Shown here one piece after another: positions 57,867 through 64,000 of a stretch of DNA of 64,000 nt; the stretch's first letter is position 1, and each line of letters begins with the position of its first letter. Position numbers and translations under genes: made by a program. The notes beneath the pieces are model-generated. The model was not told the origin of the DNA, searched no databases, and saw nothing but the letters and a program-made list of their open reading frames with translations. The DNA lies in assembly GCF_003852715.1 (NCBI RefSeq), contig NZ_RIAV01000005.1, positions 62,001 through 126,000 of the forward strand. Direction: 5' to 3'. Origin of the DNA: Ectobacillus antri. Its GTDB lineage: Bacteria > Bacillota > Bacilli > Bacillales > Bacillaceae_G.

Positions 57867-59174
57867 TTATCCTTTTCCTTCCAGTAAAGAAATAATCTTC
57901 TCCTTCACTTTTCCCTTTTTACTATCTTCATAAATTAAATCATGCGGGTAAAACAGTTTTTGGTCTGTGCGTTTTTTGCCTGTTATCGCTTCAACAATAT
58001 CAGACTCCCTTGATAGCTCGCGAAGCTCACCATTTGGCATAAGCAATAAAATTGGAAGTCGTTCCTCCTCTTCACCTGCACGGTAAAAATCATAAGGTAA
58101 GTCCGATGTTGAGTCCACCACAAGGTAGTATTCCGGATCGATCCCTGCCTTTTTGAATAAGCTACTTAATTCCACCCAATTATTCAAGCCATGTTGTTTT
58201 TCAGTGAAGTCGACGTATTTAAACAGATTACGGTTCATAAAGCGGCGACATAAATCGCGCAAAATACTGTCCTCTTCCTCCTGCCACACTTGAAAATAGT
58301 AATACATAATATTTTCATCTAATTTTAGGTAATCTTCAAGTGTCACCTCTTCCTCAAACAGCGAGTAAAAGTGAGCAGGTTCATATTTAAAAGTGTAGTA
58401 CTGACTGTGCAAAGCCTTAGCCCGATGCAAAATTTTTGTTAAAATCACTTCCGCACTTCGTGTGACAGGATGGAAATATACTTGCCAATACATTTGATAA
58501 CGGCTCATAATGTAATGCTCTACCGCATGCATACCGCTCGCTTTAATGACTACTTGATCACCTTGAGGGCGCATTACACGCAGGATACGCTCCATATCAA
58601 AATTGCCGTAGCTAACACCTGTAAAGTACGCGTCACGAAGCAAATAATCCATTCGATCAGCATCAATCTGGCTAGAAATCATACTGATAGCTAACTTATT
58701 ATCAGAAGTTTTTGCGATAACATCAGATACGCGCTGCGGAAAATCCGAACCGACACGGCGCAACACGCGGTTGACCTCGGTATCTCCTAAAATAATTCGC
58801 TGTGTAAACTTTTCATGATTTAAGTGAAATACCTTCTCAAACGAATGCGAGAATGGTCCATGTCCCAAATCATGTAAAAGCGCGGCACATAAGCAAAGCA
58901 AGCGGTCCTCCGCATTCCATTGCGGTCTGCCGTCAAATACATCATCAATCATGCGGCGCACAATCTCATACACACCTAAAGAATGATTAAAACGGCTTTG
59001 TTCAGCACCGTGAAATGTATAAAAGGTTGTACCGAGCTGTTTAATGCGGCGCAGTCTTTGAAATTCCGATGTTCCGATTAAATCCCAGATGACTTTATCA
59101 CGAACTTGGACATACTTATGTACAGGGTCTTTAAACACCTTTTTTTCGTCAAGTTTGCCGTTTGTATATACCAA
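57867..59174 (-). CDS. ywfO: HD-domain phosphohydrolase (YwfO)
   Basis: 435 residues. The HD motif is in LCAALLHDLGHGPFSHSFEKVF; TFHGAEQSRFNHSLGVYEIVRRM supplies the first His, and SSQIDADRMDYLLRDAYFTGVSYG the distal Asp. This resembles SAMHD1/dGTPase-type dNTP triphosphohydrolases. TTG at 59174 is taken as start: AAAGGAGG lies 8 bases upstream and the product then aligns with relatives. The frame is open 14 codons further. The DUF1450 gene lies upstream behind a terminator. Confidence 0.9.
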   Translation of the reverse strand: MVYTNGKLDEKKVFKDPVHKYVQVRDKVIWDLIGTSEFQRLRRIKQLGTTFYTFHGAEQSRFNHSLGVYEIVRRMIDDVFDGRPQWNAEDRLLCLCAALLHDLGHGPFSHSFEKVFHLNHEKFTQRIILGDTEVNRVLRRVGSDFPQRVSDVIAKTSDNKLAISMISSQIDADRMDYLLRDAYFTGVSYGNFDMERILRVMRPQGDQVVIKASGMHAVEHYIMSRYQMYWQVYFHPVTRSAEVILTKILHRAKALHSQYYTFKYEPAHFYSLFEEEVTLEDYLKLDENIMYYYFQVWQEEEDSILRDLCRRFMNRNLFKYVDFTEKQHGLNNWVELSSLFKKAGIDPEYYLVVDSTSDLPYDFYRAGEEEERLPILLLMPNGELRELSRESDIVEAITGKKRTDQKLFYPHDLIYEDSKKGKVKEKIISLLEGKG

Positions 59175-59213
59175 GGAACGCCCTCCTTTAGGCTGTGATA
59201 TATCTATTATATA

Positions 59214-59245
59214 CAAAAAGCACTTCTTTTGTATAAGAAGTGCTT
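59214..59245 (-). terminator. Terminator of the DUF1450 gene
   Basis: AAGCACTTCTT/AAGAAGTGCTT perfect stem with a six-base loop and five U on the minus strand. Confidence 0.88.
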
Positions 59246-59249
59246 CGTA

Positions 59250-59474
59250 TTATTTACCTAGCTTGTCTTCAATTTTTTTGATGAGCTCGTCCTCATTTGG
59301 TGCTGCTATCGGACGATTGTTAACAAATGCAAAGGATTTTTTACGTCCTGGTCCGCAATATGACTGACAACCGATTTTAATATCAGCATCCGCATCCACC
59401 TTTTTCAGGCGCGGTAGCAATGTTTTCAAGTTCGTTGCTTGACAATCATCGCATACACGAAATTCATTTCCCAT
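59250..59474 (-). CDS. DUF1450 small cysteine protein
   Basis: 74 residues: [20 protein letters not shown] with a CxxC pair, and [21 protein letters not shown] with CxxxC. Four cysteines suggest metal or [2Fe-2S] binding, as in thioredoxin-like ferredoxins. The family (YuzB-like, DUF1450) is widespread in Bacillus and of unknown function. The second ATG is used because the first lies inside the AAGGGATG ribosome-binding site. Confidence 0.88.
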   Translation of the reverse strand: MGNEFRVCDDCQATNLKTLLPRLKKVDADADIKIGCQSYCGPGRKKSFAFVNNRPIAAPNEDELIKKIEDKLGK

Positions 59475-59602
59475 ATTGTACATCCCTTCTCTATCACAAA
59501 CTTTTACTACATAGTATTTACAATTTATAGCGGTACAAGTAGAAAACCAACAGTCTTTTTAGATAAAGGCTGTGTTAAAACCTACTGTTAATCATTTGCA
59601 TT

Positions 59603-59735
59603 AATTGATTGGAGTGAAGGGGTGAGACTCTTGCGGGAAAAGCAAGTCAAAAGAAGACCCCGCAGGCACGTAGCGCTGAGGAAGATCCCTGTCCGCCCGC
59701 AGAAAGCGACCCCCCGTAACGGAAATCAACAACAA
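59603..59735. repeat. Dispersed Bacillaceae-type repeat, copy D
   Basis: Longest copy: ATTGATTGGAGTGAAGGGGT, GAGACTCTTGCGGGAAAAGC and AAGTCAAAAGAAGACCCCGC are followed by a middle part missing in copy C and by GTAACGGAAATCAACAACAA. It occupies the centre of the 59475-60031 gap. The rest of the gap is AT-rich, apart from the rsfA promoter at its end. Confidence 0.75.
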
Positions 59736-59958
59736 ACTTTAACAGAGCCTAGATAAAAAAGAAAATGGGCGGCGTTTTCGTTTCTTGATCATCCATATGT
59801 CAGAAGAACCACATGTACTTTATATCATATCTGGTTTGTATCAACAAAATTGCAGGTGTTTATTTTTGCATCTTGGAGATAATACAAAAGGTATTGTACC
59901 TTTCTTTTAGATGTCATGCAAGTAGCGCAGAGTAATCTACCATTTTTATGAAAGGTTT

Positions 59959-59988
59959 GTATAAATCATACGGATTTTGTCCATTCTA
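59959..59988 (+). promoter_or_regulatory. Forespore (sigma-F/sigma-G) promoter of rsfA
   Basis: GTATA, 18 bases, CATTCTA: a full match to the sigma-G pattern GHATR-18-CATWHTA. It also matches much of the sigma-F pattern, which shares these bases. It lies 44 bp before the rsfA start. B. subtilis rsfA is sigma-F controlled. Confidence 0.7.
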
Positions 59989-60031
59989 AAAATAGTAAAT
60001 TATAAATCCGATGAACTAGGGAGATGAATCT

Positions 60032-60700
60032 ATGAAAGTAAGACAAGATGCTTGGACTGAAGAAGACGATTTGTTGCTTGCAGAGACCGTTTTGCGCCAT
60101 GTTCGTGAGGGTAGTACACAGTTAAATGCATTCGAAGAAGTGGGAGATAAATTGAATCGTACCTCTGCTGCATGCGGATTTCGCTGGAATGCTGTTGTTC
60201 GCTACACATACGATCAGGCCCTGCAAATGGCCAAAAAGCATCGAAAAGAGAGAATGAGAGCAGCAAGCGGCGAGCAAGCGAAAAAACGATTGCTATATAA
60301 TCCGCCAGTACCGGCCTTTACCGCACCGATTGATGAAGATATCGAAAGCTTTGAGGAAACTGTACCTGCAATGCAGCGCTACTCTGGCGGGCAGCTTACA
60401 ATGTCCGATGTGATCGAGTTTTTACAAACAGTCGGTGGTAGCGGAGCCAAAGCCGAAGCATTGCAGAAAGAGAATGAGAGACTTAAACGCGAAGCAGCCG
60501 AACTCACTCGACAAAATCAAGAGCTTGCACATAAAATCAATCAAATGGAACAGCAGTCTACAACGATTCAAGAAGACTACGAAACCATCTTAAAGATTAT
60601 GAATCGCGCGCGTCAGATTGCGTTGATTGAAGACGAAGAACGCTCTGCGACAAGCTTCCGAATGGATCGTAACGGCAACCTCGAGAAGATTGCTGAGTAA
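60032..60700 (+). CDS. rsfA: RsfA-family forespore transcription regulator
   Basis: 222 residues. The N-terminus is a Myb/SANT-like DNA-binding domain ([32 protein letters not shown], then [19 protein letters not shown]). A long coiled coil occupies about 145-200. RsfA adjusts sigma-F gene expression in the forespore. It starts with ATG after GGGAGA, behind a forespore promoter. The place between ywfO and lipL matches the ywf region of B. subtilis. Related YlbO-type paralogues exist, so the exact orthology is moderately sure. Confidence 0.92.
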   Translation: MKVRQDAWTEEDDLLLAETVLRHVREGSTQLNAFEEVGDKLNRTSAACGFRWNAVVRYTYDQALQMAKKHRKERMRAASGEQAKKRLLYNPPVPAFTAPIDEDIESFEETVPAMQRYSGGQLTMSDVIEFLQTVGGSGAKAEALQKENERLKREAAELTRQNQELAHKINQMEQQSTTIQEDYETILKIMNRARQIALIEDEERSATSFRMDRNGNLEKIAE

Positions 60701-60882
60701 GAATTCATTACAAAAGAGAAAAATAAAATTTACAATTAGTTCCATATAGAAAAAATGTAAAACCCATGCACAGTGCGTGGGTTTTCTGTTTATCTATTTT
60801 ACTGAAATTTTTAAATTTAACAACGTGAAATATACTACTTGCTTTTATGTGTTCATAGTTGTATATTAATTGATGTATCAAA

Positions 60883-60898
60883 AATTGACATGTCAATT
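60883..60898. promoter_or_regulatory. Perfect 16-bp palindrome before the MarR gene
   Basis: AATTGACATGTCAATT lies 28 bp upstream of the MarR start. It is a likely operator for the regulator it precedes. Confidence 0.6.
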
Positions 60899-60925
60899 AT
60901 TTAACCAAAGGTTTGGAGGTAACGC

Positions 60926-61366
60926 GTGCCGCACTCAAAAGAAATACACATTTTAAACGAGCTAAAAGCATTGAAGGTTCAGCTGGAAACTACATTTGAA
61001 AAGTGCACAGGCGTCAGTCAATCGCGCTTAGAGATCTTAAATCAGTTATTTCAGTCAGAGGAACTCAGTCAATCTCAACTGCAAAAAACACTGCAAATTG
61101 ACAATGCAGCTATCACTCGTCACCTCAAACAACTCGAAGCAAGCGGACGAATTACACGCAGAAAAAGCGATGCAGATAATCGCATTACTCTTGTACAGCT
61201 AACGCCGCAGGCAAGACAGGAACTGGCTTCGTTATGGGATGAGAAGGTTGATTTCGTAACTAACATGCTAGAAGGGTTTTCTTCTGAAGAAATTGATATG
61301 ACCCTTCAGCTATTACAGCGCATTGGAGCCAATGTTGCCAAAATAAAAGCAGATCGCAGCTTATAA
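60926..61366 (+). CDS. MarR-family regulator
   Basis: 146 residues. Winged-helix domain at about 45-100: LSQSQLQKTLQIDNAAITRHLKQLEASGRITRRKSDADNRITLVQLT. One cysteine (CTGVSQSR, about C28) could sense thiol-reactive compounds. Starts at GTG after TTTGGAGG. It is followed 17 bp later by a nitroreductase and then a quinol-monooxygenase-like gene. It likely represses this operon through the palindrome upstream and responds to nitro-aromatics or quinones; this is inference. Confidence 0.92.
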   Translation: MPHSKEIHILNELKALKVQLETTFEKCTGVSQSRLEILNQLFQSEELSQSQLQKTLQIDNAAITRHLKQLEASGRITRRKSDADNRITLVQLTPQARQELASLWDEKVDFVTNMLEGFSSEEIDMTLQLLQRIGANVAKIKADRSL

Positions 61367-61382
61367 AAAGGAGAGAACAACT

Positions 61383-62021
61383 ATGACAAGCACGACTTTG
61401 CTTAATGATTTTAATACAATTGTAAAAGGTCGACGTTCCATTCGTAAATACGATACAAACGTAAAAATTTCAAAAGAAGAAATGACACAAATTATTGAAA
61501 CTGCAACGCTAGCACCTTCTTCTGTTAACATGCAGCCTTGGCGTTTTGTTGTAATTGAAAGCCCGGAAGCAAAAGCAACACTTGCACCTTTAGCACGCTT
61601 TAACCAATCACAAGTAGAAACGTCTTCTGCAATGATTGCGCTATTCGGCGACTTAAACAACTTCGACTATGCAGAAGAAATCTACGGCCGCGCTGTTGAG
61701 CTTGGTTACATGCCGGCTGAGGTAAAAGAGCGTCAGCTAGAAGCAATTGGCGGCTTATATGCTAATGTAACGCCAGAGCAAATGAAAGATATTGTGCTAA
61801 TTGATGGCGGCTTAGTAGCTATGCAGTTTATGTTAGCTGCACGTGCACACGGTTATGATACTTGCCCAATTGGTGGCTTTGAAAAAGATCAAATTGCAGA
61901 AGCTTTCGGTATGGACAAGGACCGTTACGTTCCGGTTATGCTCATCTCTATCGGTAAAGCAGAAGATACTGGTTATCAATCTGTACGCCTTCCTGTTGAC
62001 CGCATCACAGAGTGGAAATAA
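61383..62021 (+). CDS. NAD(P)H nitroreductase family protein (YodC/MhqN-like)
   Basis: 212 residues. FMN-binding blocks: GRRSIRKYDTNVKISKEEM, TLAPSSVNMQPWRFVVIES, GGLVAMQFMLAARAHGYDTCPIGGF and YVPVMLISIGKAED. These dimeric enzymes reduce nitro groups or quinones by hydride transfer. It has AAAGGAGA upstream and is the second gene of the MarR operon. Relatives in B. subtilis are under MarR-type quinone sensors, in line with this layout. Confidence 0.93.
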   Translation: MTSTTLLNDFNTIVKGRRSIRKYDTNVKISKEEMTQIIETATLAPSSVNMQPWRFVVIESPEAKATLAPLARFNQSQVETSSAMIALFGDLNNFDYAEEIYGRAVELGYMPAEVKERQLEAIGGLYANVTPEQMKDIVLIDGGLVAMQFMLAARAHGYDTCPIGGFEKDQIAEAFGMDKDRYVPVMLISIGKAEDTGYQSVRLPVDRITEWK

Positions 62022-62047
62022 TAAAACAAACTAAGGAAGTGGCTACC

Positions 62048-62341
62048 ATGATTATTATTCATGCGACGTTAACAATTGATGCAACAAAAGAAGCGCTGTT
62101 TTTACAAGAAATTACACCTTTATTAGAAGCATCTCGTGCTGAAGAAGGAAATATCTCCTATACATTGACGAAAAATGCACAAAAGGAAAATGAGTTTATC
62201 ATGGTAGAAGTGTGGAAGGATTTACGTGCTGTGTCTGCGCACAACACGAGCACTCACTTTACTGCTTTCTCCGAGAATGCAAGAGACTTTGTCATTGCGC
62301 CAATTGAACTAAAAATGTATGAAGCAAGTACGTTAAAGTAA
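62048..62341 (+). CDS. Antibiotic biosynthesis monooxygenase (ABM)/quinol monooxygenase-like protein
   Basis: 97 residues of the ferredoxin-like ABM fold: MIIIHATLTIDATKEALFLQEITPLLEASRAEEGNISYTL, then FIMVEVWKDLRAVSAHNTSTHFTAF. YgiN-type relatives oxidise quinols or degrade small aromatics. ATG at 62048 has GGAAGTGG before it; the longer frame overlaps the nitroreductase and is rejected. It lies 26 bp after the nitroreductase, last gene of the operon before a terminator. Confidence 0.9.
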   Translation: MIIIHATLTIDATKEALFLQEITPLLEASRAEEGNISYTLTKNAQKENEFIMVEVWKDLRAVSAHNTSTHFTAFSENARDFVIAPIELKMYEASTLK

Positions 62342-62347
62342 TATGAA

Positions 62348-62380
62348 GCAGCTTGTAGGGGTAACCTGCAAGCTGTTTTT
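62348..62380 (+). terminator. Terminator of the MarR-nitroreductase operon
   Basis: GCAGCTTGTAGG/CCTGCAAGCTGT with one G-U pair, followed by TTTTTAT. The IS-like element begins 7 bp later. Confidence 0.88.
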
Positions 62381-62386
62381 ATATAT

Positions 62387-62820
62387 TTGACACTCCCACC
62401 CCTAAAGAGGCAAGCTGGCTAACGCCAGTGGGATTCTTGTATGACTTTGCGTTCGCAGTCTATTTCTGTTTTGAACAGCCTACAAGATGAGGGTGTGCCA
62501 TCACCCTTCCATAGGCAGTGCGTATAGCACCTATGGCGACTATTCTGTTACCAAATAGCCTAGCTTTTGGTTCTCAAATGTGTTGTAGCGTCTTATTCTT
62601 GACGACTTAATACATTTTACGGAGTAGAGGAATTTGCTACTCCAACCTCATATGTATTCTGTTTTCAGAGAACATGTCGTTTTAGAGACTTTTGCTTGTC
62701 TATGAACCAAGTATAGCATACAAACATATGTTTTTCTATTGAAAAAGCGACACTTTCATCCCACGCCTAAAGGCGGTGCTATTGCACCGTAGTGGGCTTT
62801 CCCGTATCGCAAATTCTGTA
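62387..62820 (-). mobile_element. Protein-less IS200/IS605-like element with highly folded interior
   Basis: Both ends carry the same three-way junction in direct orientation. Near end 62395-62432: CCCAC, CCTaaagAGG, TGGCtaacGCCA, GTGGG. Far end 62760-62796: CCCAC, GCCTaaaGGC, GGTGCtattGCACC, GTGGG. Subterminal hairpins in the same orientation typify IS200/IS605. On the minus strand the near end reads CAAGAATCCCAC... and finishes AGTGTCAA, like the 3' scaffold of TnpB omega-RNAs (from memory). No tnpA, tnpB or iscB frame is present. The interior holds at least five further hairpins. The far boundary (about 62820, after TTAC on the minus strand) is approximate. Confidence 0.7.
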
Positions 62821-62880
62821 ACGAATGCTATAATATAGATATCAGTCATGTTAATTTGTAGAACGTAAGGAGTTTATCTT

Positions 62881-63714
62881 ATGAGTCATATAGATATTTT
62901 AAAACAACCCGAGTGGCGCATTATCGACCAATCAAGTATGGGACCGCAATTTCATGCGCTTCAGTCCTTCGCGATGGACGACACGCTGTGTACGGTGGTC
63001 GGCAGCGGAGATTCACCCGCTACGATGCGCTCTTGGGTGCATCACGAAACAATTGTACTCGGCATCCAAGATACCCGCCTTCCTCACTTACAAGAAGGTA
63101 TTGCCCTGCTAAAGGAGCGTGGCTATCGCGTGATTGTACGCAACTCCGGCGGATTGGCGGTTGTATTGGATGAGGGTGTGCTGAATGTTTCATTAATTTT
63201 GCGCGAGTCTGAGAAAAGCATTGATATTAATTTAGGCTACGATGCCATGTATGGCTTAATTCAGCACATGCTTCGAGATTTTCCGGCTGTGATTGAGGCA
63301 AAAGAAATAGTAGGCTCTTATTGTCCTGGCAGCTATGATTTAAGTATTAATAATCAAAAGTTCGCAGGTATCTCACAGCGCCGCATTCGCGGGGGCATTG
63401 CCGTACAAATTTATCTATGCGCAGACGGTAGCGGCTCGGACCGAGCTCGGACGATTCGTGACTTTTATGATATTGCTCTGCAGAATGAAGAGACCAAATT
63501 TACCTTTCCAACCATCATCCCGGAGACGATGGCATCTCTATCCGAGCTACTTGGGCAGCACATCACCGTTCAGAACTTAATGCTTCGTCTATTTCAGTCC
63601 CTACAAAGCATGGGAGGTCGCTTGCGTGCGGAACCCCTTTCTCCGCAAGAGGCAGAATTGTATGAGCATCATTTGCTGCGTGTCATGGAACGGAATAATA
63701 AAGTGCTTGTATAG
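62881..63714 (+). CDS. lipL: Octanoyl-[GcvH]:protein N-octanoyltransferase (LipL)
   Basis: 277 residues of the lipoate/biotin ligase fold. [21 protein letters not shown] is the ligand loop, and the acyl-carrying cysteine is C148 in [24 protein letters not shown]. In B. subtilis (YwfL) it moves octanoyl from GcvH to the E2 subunits of 2-oxoacid dehydrogenases. The start follows AAGGAG. Next to pta as in B. subtilis. Confidence 0.94.
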   Translation: MSHIDILKQPEWRIIDQSSMGPQFHALQSFAMDDTLCTVVGSGDSPATMRSWVHHETIVLGIQDTRLPHLQEGIALLKERGYRVIVRNSGGLAVVLDEGVLNVSLILRESEKSIDINLGYDAMYGLIQHMLRDFPAVIEAKEIVGSYCPGSYDLSINNQKFAGISQRRIRGGIAVQIYLCADGSGSDRARTIRDFYDIALQNEETKFTFPTIIPETMASLSELLGQHITVQNLMLRLFQSLQSMGGRLRAEPLSPQEAELYEHHLLRVMERNNKVLV

Positions 63715-63748
63715 AAAAAGAGACTGCATCGCAGCCTCTTTTTCTATA
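63711..63748. terminator. Bidirectional terminator between lipL and pta
   Basis: TATAGAAAAAGAG(a)CTGC pairs with GCAG(c)CTCTTTTTCTATA around a three-base loop. It serves both converging genes. Confidence 0.88.
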
Positions 63749-63751
63749 CAC

Positions 63752-64000
<249 letters not shown>

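Noticed and set aside
62387-62820. Group I intron/IStron
   Set aside because: I could not find the P7/P3 core or a G-terminal splice site. The element also lies between genes, where splicing would have no purpose. Not fully excluded without a model search.

Overview
The window is chromosomal DNA from a low-GC, endospore-forming Bacillaceae bacterium. It carries spo0F, spoIIR, rsfA, pbpG and a GerA-type germination operon. Gene order follows the Bacillus subtilis upp-glyA-ywl-prfA-rho-murAB-fba-spo0F-pyrG-rpoE to ywf-pta arc. A zinc-free L31 (rpmE2) next to rho and an icmF/fadF fatty-acid cluster point to a relative of the B. cereus group rather than B. subtilis itself; this is inference from gene content. 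No rRNA, tRNA, CRISPR array or intact transposase was seen.

Layout. 1-5.5 kb (mostly minus strand): upp end, glyA, a 46-aa protein, ywlG, rpiB, ywlE, ohrR-ohr and crr. 5.6-8.3 kb (plus): a quinone/electrophile detoxification cluster (DoxX protein, ring-cleaving dioxygenase, MhqD-type hydrolase, flavin reductase) with two different repressor-site types. 8.3-9.2 kb is decayed: an IS200/IS605 end relic, a truncated ABC ATPase and a structured leader. 9.3-25.6 kb is the conserved housekeeping and sporulation block: mntP, ywlC with a DnaA-box cluster, spoIIR, prmC-prfA, tdk, rpmE2, rho, glpX, murAB, tal, fba, spo0F, ywjG, pyrG with its CTP attenuator, and rpoE.

25.7-36.8 kb (minus) is a fatty-acid/branched-acyl degradation cluster: fadF, thiolase, 3-hydroxyacyl-CoA dehydrogenase, two acyl-CoA dehydrogenases, a TetR regulator and icmF. 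A FadR-type operator lies on the fadF promoter. 37-42 kb (plus): cardiolipin synthase, UV endonuclease, a GGDEF-EAL protein and methionine aminopeptidase. Then come a 16-copy CTATCGGCC array, argS-ywiB and speE-speB.

47.1-51.2 kb is a four-gene germinant receptor operon (A, D, B and C subunits). 51.4-53.9 kb is a wrecked glycerol-3-phosphate (Ugp) uptake locus: ugpA and ugpB are fused by a deletion while the phosphodiesterase gene survives. 54-59.5 kb: pbpG, ywhD, ywhC, ywhB, ywfO and a DUF1450 protein. 60-62.3 kb: rsfA with a forespore promoter, then a MarR-nitroreductase-monooxygenase operon. A roughly 430-bp IS200/IS605-like element without any protein gene, but with a strongly folded interior, sits at 62.4-62.8 kb. 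It is followed by lipL and the end of pta.

Most notable: the two CTATCGGCC arrays (8 and 16 copies, 20-21-bp pitch, non-coding), the protein-less IS605-like element that may specify an omega-RNA-like transcript, and several unusually clear regulatory sites (pyrG, the doxX gene, fadF, rsfA, the ywlC DnaA boxes).
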